A DNA stretch of 36,443 nt, taken from the IMG/VR virus record IMGVR_UViG_3300037189_009927, positions 1-36,443 of that record. One strand, given 5' to 3'. A model generated the notes under the pieces. The model was not told where the DNA came from, did not search any database, and worked only from the letters and a program-made list of their open reading frames with translations. The stretch is from a virus. Each line of letters opens with the position of its first letter. Position 1 is the stretch's first letter. Shown here one piece after another: positions 24,394-30,110 of this stretch. A program made the position numbers and the translations under genes.

Positions 24394-24750
24394 TTAATTT
24401 CCCTGCCGTTTTGATTCAAATTTATGTTCTTCCGCATCTTCTTTTGCTAGTTCTAACCAGTGTCTAGGCTCTGGTTCTTGTTCAATATAACCGTGTATTT
24501 CCGCTTCGTCACATACACGCTCACGAATATAATGTACAAGTTTAATAAGCACCTCGTTTCGTGCGTTAAGCAATAACCACCCAATATCAGCGGCTTTTAA
24601 ATTAAAATCGTGTAAAATATGTTTGCCAAGATAAACAGAAATTTCCACTTCTTTAATAAAAGAATTGGCATTTTTTTCCATTCCGTTTAATACGTATTCA
24701 TTTAAAACTTCACGCGCTGCACTTGTTGCTAAAAATTTGTCATTATTCAT
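24394..24750 (-). CDS. First gene of the main leftward early operon, 118 aa
   Basis: It begins MNNDKFLATSAAREVLNEYV and is almost wholly helical (FIKEVEISVYLGKHILHDFN, WLLLNARNEVLIKLVHYIRE). AGAGGAAAAA lies before the ATG. As the first gene after the main leftward promoter it would be among the earliest products made. I do not recognise the family. Confidence 0.72.
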   Translation of the reverse strand: MNNDKFLATSAAREVLNEYVLNGMEKNANSFIKEVEISVYLGKHILHDFNLKAADIGWLLLNARNEVLIKLVHYIRERVCDEAEIHGYIEQEPEPRHWLELAKEDAEEHKFESKRQGN

Positions 24751-24783
24751 TTTTTCCTCTTTGTTGTTTGTTTCAGTAAATTA

Positions 24784-24812
24784 ATTATGTATTGCATTTA
24801 CACTTACCGCAA
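24784..24812 (-). promoter_or_regulatory. Main leftward early promoter
   Basis: On the minus strand TTGCGG (24812-24807) and CATAAT (24789-24784) lie 17 bases apart, upstream of the gene at 24750. The word ATGCAATACATAAT covers the spacer and -10, the same word found at the 19415 promoter. Two GTTGTATTTTTGCA copies lie directly behind it, so this promoter and the rightward one at 24830 probably share control. Confidence 0.6.
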
Positions 24813-24842
24813 GTTGTATTTTTGCATCGTTGTATTTTTGCA
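24813..24842 (+). promoter_or_regulatory. Tandem operator-like repeats GTTGTATTTTTGCA
   Basis: Two identical 14-base copies lie at 24813-24826 and 24829-24842, 16 bases apart. They occupy the gap between the leftward and rightward early promoters; the second copy supplies the -35 of the rightward promoter. Related copies occur at 29312-29325, 29330-29341 (minus strand) and 31679-31692. A repressor or activator site is likely; the small HTH protein at 28502 is a candidate binder. Confidence 0.6.
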
Positions 24843-24857
24843 ATAGTGTGATATTAT
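24830..24857 (+). promoter_or_regulatory. Rightward early promoter
   Basis: TTGTAT (24830-24835) and TATTAT (24852-24857) are separated by 16 bases, which predicts a start near 24864. The -35 lies in an operator-like repeat. The transcript would first meet a terminator at 24913-24940. Confidence 0.55.
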
Positions 24858-24863
24858 TTGCTT

Positions 24864-24940
24864 GTCATAGCATCTTTGCTTTGTCTCCTCTAGCCGTCAC
24901 ATACGGCAATTTGCCCTGCACTGGTTGCGGGGCTTTTTTT
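24864..24940 (+). ncRNA. Possible short leader RNA ending at a terminator
   Basis: From the predicted start at about 24864 to the T-run at 24940 the RNA would be about 77 nt. It folds into a hairpin GCCGT/ACGGC (about 24892-24906) followed by the terminator stem. No ORF is seen. It may be a free small RNA or an attenuated leader of the replication genes, similar in position to short leader transcripts of lambdoid phages. Confidence 0.42.
24913..24940 (+). terminator. Intrinsic terminator in the early rightward leader
   Basis: GCCCTGCA (24913-24920) pairs with TGCGGGGC (24926-24933) with one G-T pair, and seven T residues follow (24934-24940). It lies 250 bases before the initiator gene and so would stop most early rightward transcripts unless read through. 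Confidence 0.75.
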
Positions 24941-24942
24941 GC

Positions 24943-24970
24943 TTGCAATTATTGTTTGAATATGTAGAAT
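24943..24970 (+). promoter_or_regulatory. Second rightward promoter candidate
   Basis: TTGCAA (24943-24948) and TAGAAT (24965-24970) are 16 bases apart, directly after the first terminator. It could supply the replication genes separately from the promoter at 24830. Match quality is only moderate. Confidence 0.35.
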
Positions 24971-25010
24971 AGCTTTTGTACCTTGGCGGGTATATTGTAT
25001 TTAATAGGTG

Positions 25011-25096
25011 GCCTTTGGCCTCTTGTCTGCTTCGCGCCTATCGAAGTCCGCCAACTCATAAAAAATGAGAGACAGGAGACCAAAGGCTTTTTTTTT
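25011..25096 (+). terminator. Y-shaped attenuator/terminator before the replication genes
   Basis: GCCTTTGGCCTCTTGTCT (25011-25028) pairs over 18 bases with 25070-25087, with one mismatch and one G-T pair. Inside are two more hairpins, CTTCG/CGAAG (25030-25046) and CTCAT/ATGAG (25055-25069), giving a three-way junction. Nine T residues follow (25088-25096), and the ribosome site GGAG of the first replication gene comes right after. This is a strong terminator with a structured loop, so a regulated attenuator is likely. Confidence 0.75.
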
Positions 25097-25108
25097 GGAG
25101 TTTCATAA

Positions 25109-25267
25109 ATGACTAATTGGCAATTAGCACACGAACAGGCGCGGCAGATTAAGCGCATCAAAAACAAACAGGCAAAACGTCAGCAGATACGGCTATTGCT
25201 TTCAGTTGTTAAGGATTGCTTGTTAACTGCTAACGAATCCTTAGTGGTTGGAAAGGTTAATCAATGA
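25109..25267 (+). CDS. Small basic helical protein, 52 aa
   Basis: It begins MTNWQLAHEQARQIKRIKNK and continues QAKRQQIRLLLSVVKDCLLT. GGAG precedes the ATG, and the stop overlaps the initiator start as ATGA. It is Arg/Lys/Gln-rich and probably one or two helices; nucleic-acid binding is a possibility. The family is not recognised. Confidence 0.62.
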   Translation: MTNWQLAHEQARQIKRIKNKQAKRQQIRLLLSVVKDCLLTANESLVVGKVNQ

Positions 25268-25965
25268 GCTTTCAAGCAATGGCGTGGGCAGTAAAACAAA
25301 AAACAGGAAATGCAGGGCAAAAATTAGCGCTTATTATGCTTGCTAATTACTGCAATTCGCACACAGGGCAATGCAATCCTAGCCACAAAAGACTAGCGGA
25401 TGAGTGCAGCATGGGAGTGTCAACTCTAAAGGCTCATTTACAGGCATTAGAAGAAATTGGACTATTGCAGATAGTTCATAAATCAAATGATGGCGTTCAA
25501 TTACCAAATCAATACTATCTAAATCTTGAGGGGGTGGGTCAGAATCTGACTGGGGGTGGGTCAGAATCTGACGGGGGGGTGGGTCAGAATCTGGCTACAA
25601 ACCTAGAAGTTAAACCTATAAAAGAACCTATAATATATACACCGTTAGAAAAACAAAAAAAACTATCATTAAAAAATTGGATTGAAAAAGTATTGGAAAA
25701 AGGTGAAAAGCCTATTTCTACTTACAAACCAGTATATGAGTATGCTGAAAAAATAGGATTGCCAATTGATTACCTTGAGTTATGCTGGCTAGAGTTTAAG
25801 CGTAAGAATTTAGACGACGATACAAAAAAGTATATTGACTGGCGCAGAGCTTTTTATAATTGTTTACAAAACAATTGGTATAAATTATGGTGGCTTGGTG
25901 ACAGTGGCTACCAATTAACAACTGCTGGACAACAGGCAGACAAATATCACGCGGGACAAAAATGA
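25264..25965 (+). CDS. Replication initiator, lambda O-like
   Basis: A 233-residue protein with an N-terminal winged-helix domain (MSFQAMAWAVKQKTGNAGQK...LANYCNSHTGQCNPSHKRLA DECSMGVSTLKAHLQALEEI, given in parts), typical of phage initiators that bind iterons. The middle (residues about 88-115) is Gly-rich and encoded by DNA repeats, and the C-terminal half is helical, as expected for helicase loading. The stop overlaps the DnaB gene by ATGA. It would bind the repeats in its own gene and load the phage helicase. Confidence 0.82.
   Translation: MSFQAMAWAVKQKTGNAGQKLALIMLANYCNSHTGQCNPSHKRLADECSMGVSTLKAHLQALEEIGLLQIVHKSNDGVQLPNQYYLNLEGVGQNLTGGGSESDGGVGQNLATNLEVKPIKEPIIYTPLEKQKKLSLKNWIEKVLEKGEKPISTYKPVYEYAEKIGLPIDYLELCWLEFKRKNLDDDTKKYIDWRRAFYNCLQNNWYKLWWLGDSGYQLTTAGQQADKYHAGQK
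25530..25595 (+). repeat. Three iteron-like repeats inside the initiator gene (putative origin)
   Basis: Three near-identical 21-base units start at 25530, 25552 and 25575. Each has GGGGGTGGG followed by TCAGAATCTG, the centre of which is a perfect inverted repeat TCAGA-A-TCTGA in copies one and two. Start distances are 22 and 23 bases, so the copies fall in different reading frames: the DNA, not the peptide, is repeated. An AT-rich stretch follows (about 25600-25680). This is the arrangement of the lambda origin within gene O. Confidence 0.75.
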
Positions 25966-27311
25966 GCGAACAATTATATTCAATTGAGGCTGAACAGTCC
26001 GTTCTAGGTTCTTTGCTTATTGATAACGATTCAATAGATAGAATTGGTCAATTAGAGATGAGGCACTTTTACGATGCTAACCATAAGCGAATTTATGCTT
26101 GCATTGTAAAGTTGATTACTGATAGTAAACCCGCCGACGTTATTACTGTTTATGAGTCATTGCAAGCATCTGGCGAGGCAGAAAATATAGGGGGGTTATC
26201 TTACCTTAACCAGTTATATAAAAACACTCCTAGCACGTCTAATATAAGCCGATACTCGTCTATTGTTTTAGATAGAGCATTGATGCGTGGTTTGTTGCAA
26301 GTGACTGATAAGCTAAACAATTTAGTACATGAGGCAAACGGTAAAAAAGCGGATGATATTTTAGAAGAAGCACAAACTTTAATAACCGGATTAGCTGAAC
26401 GCAGGTCGAGAAATGAACCTAAAAAAATGGATGAATTGCTATCAATTTTTATTGATGAGCAGGGTAAATTAGCGGATGGCCTAAATAAACCAATGCCAAC
26501 TGGTATTTTTAGTTTAGACGAGGCGCTTAATGGTGGTATTAGAAAATCTCAATTATTGATTTTAGCGGGGAGACCTTCTCACGGGAAAACTGCCTTAAGT
26601 TCTGAAATAGGTTTGAATTTATCAGATACTTATTCAGGTTTATTTTTTAGTCTTGAGATGGGTTCTCAAGAAGTGGTGCAGCGTGCTATTGCAAATAGGG
26701 GACAAGTTCATCTAGGAAAATTACTGAACGGTGTTCATGAAAAAGATGATGAATCTTGGAATAGGGTAACTAAATCAATTAGCCAATTACAAAATATAAA
26801 TTTTGCTATTGATGATACTCCCGCTATGTCTTTGCTTGACATTAAATTAAAGTCTAAAGCGTGGAAACGTAAGCACGGATTAGATTTTATTATTGTTGAC
26901 TATATTAGCTTAATGTCTGGCGGTGAAGGCGATAGGCACGAGCAGGTAGCAGCATATTCTCGCGGATTAAAATCATTGGCAAAGGAATTGGATATATCTG
27001 TAATATGTTTAGCGCAATTAAATAGGCTTGTTGAAAGCAGGGCAGATAAAAAGCCTATTTTGAGTGATTTGCGTGAATCAGGCCAAATAGAGCAGGATGC
27101 AGATATAGTAATGCTAATACATAGACCAGAAATGTATGCGCCAGAAAATCAAGATTTAAGGGGTTATGCAGAGGTTTTAATACGAAAACATAGAAGCGGA
27201 AGCCTTTCTGATGTGCCTTTGCAATATATCGGCCCTAACTGCAAGTTTGTACCTTGGGTTGGCGCTACCCCTAGCATGAATTTAAATCGTGGGCGCGGGA
27301 TGAGTGACTAA
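25962..27311 (+). CDS. dnaB-like: Replicative DnaB-type helicase
   Basis: A 449-residue protein. The N-terminal domain (MSEQLYSIEAEQSVLGSLLI DNDSIDRIG, in parts) is that of DnaB. The C-terminal RecA fold shows Walker A GRPSHGKT near residue 203, LDFIIVDYISLM near 306 (Walker B), and QLNRLVESRADKKPILSDLR ESGQIEQDADIV near 350-380, the H3/H4 signatures. It unwinds DNA at the fork and is loaded by the upstream initiator. ATGA and TAATG junctions link it to both neighbours. The phage uses its own helicase but apparently the host polymerase. Confidence 0.93.
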   Translation: MSEQLYSIEAEQSVLGSLLIDNDSIDRIGQLEMRHFYDANHKRIYACIVKLITDSKPADVITVYESLQASGEAENIGGLSYLNQLYKNTPSTSNISRYSSIVLDRALMRGLLQVTDKLNNLVHEANGKKADDILEEAQTLITGLAERRSRNEPKKMDELLSIFIDEQGKLADGLNKPMPTGIFSLDEALNGGIRKSQLLILAGRPSHGKTALSSEIGLNLSDTYSGLFFSLEMGSQEVVQRAIANRGQVHLGKLLNGVHEKDDESWNRVTKSISQLQNINFAIDDTPAMSLLDIKLKSKAWKRKHGLDFIIVDYISLMSGGEGDRHEQVAAYSRGLKSLAKELDISVICLAQLNRLVESRADKKPILSDLRESGQIEQDADIVMLIHRPEMYAPENQDLRGYAEVLIRKHRSGSLSDVPLQYIGPNCKFVPWVGATPSMNLNRGRGMSD

Positions 27312-27493
27312 TGTGTGATTCATGCAACAAGCTAGGCCGATATAACTTTAACTGTTTACAGTGTTGCGCTAGACTGATTAAAGACAGCCGGCCTAGTAAA
27401 AAAAGGCAGGAAGCTATGTTTGAAGTGTTGGCAAAATATCGAAATTCACCAAGCCGTGAGCAAATTTTAGAGGAATTAAAAATTGGAAATTGA
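27311..27493 (+). CDS. Small zinc-finger-like protein, 60 aa
   Basis: It begins MCDSCNKLGRYNFNCLQCCA, with C2/C5 and C15/C18/C19 able to bind zinc, followed by a helical tail (KKRQEAMFEVLAKYRNSPSR). The start overlaps the helicase stop as TAATG. Such small proteins are common between dnaB and nin-type genes in phages; function unknown. Confidence 0.7.
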   Translation: MCDSCNKLGRYNFNCLQCCARLIKDSRPSKKRQEAMFEVLAKYRNSPSREQILEELKIGN

Positions 27494-27686
27494 GGATAAG
27501 GTAATTGCTGAAATCAAAAAACGTCAGCAGGTTGGCATTAAAAAGTACGGTCTAACACTGTCACAAAACATGCAAGAATTAGAAGCACGTTTGCAGCACT
27601 TAAAAGAGGAATTGCTGGACGGTGCGCTGTATTGTCAATGGGCTATTGACCAGATAAAGGCTAAAAATGAAAATACTAGCGCTTGA
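27483..27686 (+). CDS. Conserved phage protein, KKYG motif, 67 aa
   Basis: The start is TTG at 27483, with GAGG nine bases upstream within the previous gene; no in-frame ATG gives a sensible length. IAEIKKRQQVGIKKYGLTLS and EELLDGALYCQWAIDQIKAK are the typical parts of a small family found in replication regions of many phages. It is helical. The role is unknown. Confidence 0.72.
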   Translation: MEIEDKVIAEIKKRQQVGIKKYGLTLSQNMQELEARLQHLKEELLDGALYCQWAIDQIKAKNENTSA

Positions 27687-28116
27687 CCTTGGAAATAAAA
27701 TGGGATTTGCATTATCAAATGATGGCGTTATTTCATCTGGAACAATCAAGCATAAAAATTCAAAAAGCGCGGTAGGGCATCAATACTTGCATTTTCGTTA
27801 TTGGCTTACTTCTCGTTGTGTTCTTTTTTGCCATGATGTTATTTATTACGAGGATGTTAGACGACATTTAGGTACAGATGCGGCCCATGTGTACGGTGGT
27901 TATTTGGCTATTTTGCAGGCTTTTTGCTATGAAAAAGGTATTAATCTAGCCTCTGTTGGTGTTGGAACGATTAAAAAGCACTGGACAAGTAAAGGCAATG
28001 CTAACAAATACGAAATGATACAAGAAGCACGGCGGCGCGGGTTTGAGCCTAGTGACGATAACGAAGCCGATGCGCTGGCTATTTTAGACTATGCGAAAAC
28101 TCACTTTAATAAATAA
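27667..28116 (+). CDS. RuvC-like Holliday junction resolvase
   Basis: A 149-residue RNase H-fold protein. MKILALDLGNKMGFAL supplies the first acidic residue (D7), YYEDVRRHLGTDAAHVYGG contains the next (E62-D63 region), and DDNEADALAILDYA the last acidic pair. This is the RuvC-like layout of small phage resolvases. It would cut branched DNA during recombination and before packaging. It overlaps neighbours on both sides. Confidence 0.82.
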   Translation: MKILALDLGNKMGFALSNDGVISSGTIKHKNSKSAVGHQYLHFRYWLTSRCVLFCHDVIYYEDVRRHLGTDAAHVYGGYLAILQAFCYEKGINLASVGVGTIKKHWTSKGNANKYEMIQEARRRGFEPSDDNEADALAILDYAKTHFNK

Positions 28117-28459
28117 CGATGTTCGCCAGCGTGCTATAGATGCTGTGCGAGATGCGCCGGATGGGTGGGAAATTATTGTGCGGCCTAAACGTAGAAGTTT
28201 AGACCAAAATTCTAAGTTGCACGCCTTAATACAAGAATTTGACGGACTAGAATTTTCAGGCCAAAAACGAAACGCGGAGGATTGGAAGGTAATACTCGTA
28301 TCAGGCCATACGCAGGCCACAAAGGGCGAATCCGAGCTTATTACAGGTATTGAAGGGGAAATGGTACAGCTTAGAGAAAGCACTGCTAGAATGTCTAAGG
28401 AACGCTCTAGCAGTCTTATTGAGTATGTTCAAGCTTTCAAAGAATCATTTGTATCGTAG
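28091..28459 (+). CDS. ninB-like: NinB-like recombination protein
   Basis: A 122-residue protein with APDGWEIIVRPKRRSLDQNS then KLHALIQEFDGLEFSGQKRN, which matches NinB: a conserved QNxxxHALI stretch and the WKxxLVSGH motif (DWKVILVSGHTQATKGESEL). NinB binds single-stranded DNA and takes part in recombination. It is the last gene of the replication block and converges on the leftward HTH gene. It overlaps the resolvase gene by 26 bases. Confidence 0.87.
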   Translation: MRKLTLINNDVRQRAIDAVRDAPDGWEIIVRPKRRSLDQNSKLHALIQEFDGLEFSGQKRNAEDWKVILVSGHTQATKGESELITGIEGEMVQLRESTARMSKERSSSLIEYVQAFKESFVS

Positions 28460-28501
28460 CCTTGTAAAAAAGCACGTTTTCAATTAGTTTTTTGTTCATC
28501 G

Positions 28502-28693
28502 TCAAATTTTCCTTTTGGCTAGTCGTTCTAAAACCATTGCTTCGGCTTTACTAATTGCAACGTTATTTTTTGGGTTTTTAAAGTTGGTTTCTTTTTTTTG
28601 CCAACCGTAAAGAGATAGCCCAAACATTTCTGCGCACTCTCGCTGTTTTAAACCTGCTTTAATACGCAAGGCCCGTACTTGTTGTGGTGTCAT
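28502..28693 (-). CDS. XRE-type HTH regulator, 63 aa
   Basis: MTPQQVRALRIKAGLKQREC then AEMFGLSLYGWQKKETNFKN is a clear Cro/CI-type helix-turn-helix. It is short and lacks any protease or dimer domain, so it resembles a Cro-like or YdaS-like regulator. It could bind the operator-like repeats at the divergent control regions. It is last in the 29238-28502 leftward operon. Confidence 0.78.
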   Translation of the reverse strand: MTPQQVRALRIKAGLKQRECAEMFGLSLYGWQKKETNFKNPKNNVAISKAEAMVLERLAKRKI

Positions 28694-28709
28694 TTAGATA
28701 ATTTCTCAA

Positions 28710-28996
28710 TTATTTTTCATCTATATAAGAAATTCGGTCTAACAATTCATCAACGTCAGATTCCGTTAGGTTTATTTCTACGTCGTTAGTAATTGGTGTG
28801 TCGTAAGTTATACTCCAGTCATAAATTGATTCTGACTTGAACTTGATGACAGCAAGCCCCCATAGTCCAATATCTCCCCCATAACTAAACGGGCATTGAA
28901 TAACGCTTGCTCCGTATCCATTCTTAAATCTATAAATTCCCTGAATGCCCCCCCCAAGACTGCTGGATGCGCTCTTTCAATTTGAGGTTTTTTCAT
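28710..28996 (-). pseudogene. Conserved small phage gene split by a -1 shift at a G8 tract
   Basis: ATG 28996 (after AAGGAAAAAGC) encodes MKKPQIERAHPAVLG up to a run of eight G (minus strand; C8 at 28948-28955). In frame, a poor sequence follows and stops at 28808. Shifted by -1, or with a ninth G, the frame reads GIQGIYRFKNGYGASVIQCP then FSYGGDIGLWGLAVIKF and ends at 28710 (95 residues in all), a typical phage sequence. The shifted part has no start of its own. A slippery G-run could allow programmed frameshifting or phase variation; a homopolymer error is the plain alternative. Confidence 0.7.
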
Positions 28997-29019
28997 GCTT
29001 TTTCCTTGTTTTTGCGTGT

Positions 29020-29238
29020 TCATACCAAACCTTTCATTTGTTGTTTTTTTGGTGGCTTACCATAGAATCTGTGATAGTTTTTACCGTCCACTTTCTTTTT
29101 AGTAATAGACCATCCTGCGTCACGCAAATCACTCAGTCTTCGACTGGGCGAAACTGAGCCGCATACAATACAAACCTCAAACATTGTCACGCCTTGGCGA
29201 CGTTGTAGAAGTTTTTTTAGTTTAGATGCTTGGGTCAT
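29020..29238 (-). CDS. Winged-helix-like small DNA-binding protein, 72 aa
   Basis: ATG 29238 begins MTQASKLKKLLQRRQGVTMF. The next part, EVCIVCGSVSPSRRLSDLRD then AGWSITKKKVDGKNYHRFYG, has the helix-turn-helix plus wing pattern of small phage proteins of this kind. It is first in a leftward regulator operon under a promoter at 29267-29295. The stop overlaps an ATG at 29023 (ATGA). A role as regulator is inferred. Confidence 0.7.
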   Translation of the reverse strand: MTQASKLKKLLQRRQGVTMFEVCIVCGSVSPSRRLSDLRDAGWSITKKKVDGKNYHRFYGKPPKKQQMKGLV

Positions 29239-29266
29239 AAATATCTTTATTGATGTTGACAAGTAA

Positions 29267-29295
29267 AATATACGCCGCCTAGTATGTAAAAGCAA
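29267..29295 (-). promoter_or_regulatory. Leftward promoter of the regulator operon
   Basis: On the minus strand TTGCTT (29295-29290) and TATATT (29272-29267) are 17 bases apart, upstream of the gene at 29238. The spacer holds TTACATACTAGGCG, which occurs in opposite orientation at 31632. Two GTTGTATTT(N)TGCA-type sites lie behind it. Confidence 0.5.
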
Positions 29296-29311
29296 TACAT
29301 TTTTTTAATTT

Positions 29312-29341
29312 TGCATAAATACAACGTGGTGCAAATACAAC
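29312..29341 (-). promoter_or_regulatory. Operator-like sites between regulator operon and large RNA
   Basis: On the minus strand GTTGTATTTATGCA (29325-29312) and GTTGTATTTGCA (29341-29330) are variants of the repeat at 24813-24842. They lie between the leftward regulator promoter and the rightward promoter of the large RNA, so both could be controlled together. Confidence 0.5.
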
Positions 29342-29360
29342 TATGCAATGTGTGATTTTT

Positions 29361-29369
29361 TGCTATGAT
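29361..29369 (+). promoter_or_regulatory. Extended -10 promoter of the large RNA
   Basis: TGCTATGAT is an extended -10 (TGN plus TATGAT) with no good -35. It predicts a start near 29376, exactly where the first RNA helix (GTTAG) begins. The operator-like sites lie 20-50 bases upstream, so activation or repression there is plausible. Confidence 0.55.
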
Positions 29370-29375
29370 TCTATT

Positions 29376-29983
29376 CGTTAGCTGCGTTCCAAATGTAATG
29401 AAAACTAACAAGGCAAAAGCGGATGTTTGAGGGGACTGCTGTCTAAATGGCATATGTAGAAAAGTGCAGAGAGTAGCCGTCCATTCCAGCGACGTAAAAG
29501 GCTGGGGCCAAGATTGAAGCGGCGGCGTTGAAGGAAACGCGACCAAGGTAGCTGACTCATCCTACCTGACGATGACTGGTAGATTCCGGTTGATTCGTTG
29601 GGAATGTGCTCTGTAATCAGCGAGCAGGTATTAACCCCTGCCCGCTTCAATGTTGGTTAGTCAGGGAAGCCCAAGCAGGTACATGCTACTGGCCTGCCTA
29701 TACAGGAATGCCCACCAACACCTAACCTGACCGGGTAAGAGTCAGGGCCAAAACGCATGCGCACTTCTGCAAGTACCATTGCAGCCCTTGGTACAGAAAT
29801 AGCCACCATAAAAACGGTAAGCAAATAGTGTGCAGTCGTGTTGGTGAATGTGTGTAAGCTGACACACTGAGGAAATCTGTAAATATGGCTCTCCGACACA
29901 GGCGGAAACGCGCCAAAAGGCTTTGGAGGCAGATATTGTGGTGCCATAGCCGGAGATCAGCACCTGTAACCAACAAAATTTAA
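29376..29983 (+). ncRNA. Large structured RNA (GOLLD/ROOL-like candidate), about 608 nt
   Basis: No convincing protein is encoded on either strand, yet hairpins are dense. Examples: GTTAG/CTAAC (29377-29409); CCAGC/GCTGG (29486-29505); GCGTT/AACGC (29525-29540); GGTAG/CTACC (29547-29566); ATTCC/GGAAT (29583-29605); GCGAGCAGG with CCTGCCCGC (29620-29645, one mismatch); TGTTGG/CCAACA (29651-29720); CCTGAC/GTCAGG (29726-29746); a pseudoknot at 29767-29794; and a 3-prime domain closed by TGTTGGT/ACCAACA (29839-29975). G+C is locally higher than nearby genes (34 of 60 at 29521-29580). A tRNA follows directly, as with GOLLD and ROOL RNAs of phages. Class membership is unproven. Confidence 0.78.
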
Positions 29984-30069
29984 GTGGAATCGGCGAAGTT
30001 AGAGAGTCGCGGCAGACTGTAAATCTGTTCACTATGTGCTAGTAGGTGCGAATCCTACATTTCACACCA
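29984..30069 (+). tRNA. tRNA-Tyr (GTA), class II, divergent, with encoded CCA
   Basis: Acceptor GTGGAAT (29984-29990) pairs with ATTTCAC (30059-30065); discriminator A and CCA end at 30069. D stem GCGA/TCGC; anticodon stem GCAGA/TCTGT with loop CTGTAAA (anticodon GTA at 30019-30021); long variable arm with CAC/GTG pairing, as expected for tyrosine; T stem GTAGG/CCTAC. Two usually fixed bases differ: position 8 is C instead of T, and the T-loop is TGCGAAT instead of TTCGAAT. It may work in translation, or mainly fix the 3-prime end of the large RNA through RNase P cleavage at 29984. Confidence 0.88.
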
Positions 30070-30110
30070 AATTATCATTTTCAAAATAATTTAGAATAAT
30101 TTTATTATAT

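Noticed and set aside
24949-25167. Minus-strand frame of 72 codons
   Set aside because: It crosses the leader structure and the start of the rightward replication gene; no ribosome site.
25530-25595. CRISPR-like repeat array
   Set aside because: Units are almost directly adjacent with 1-2 base spacers, so there are no spacers; an iteron array fits better.
29247-30032. Several overlapping minus-strand open frames of 60-100 codons across the large RNA
   Set aside because: They overlap each other in different frames, lack ribosome sites and have low-complexity or Cys/His/Phe-rich noise; RNA helices explain the region better.
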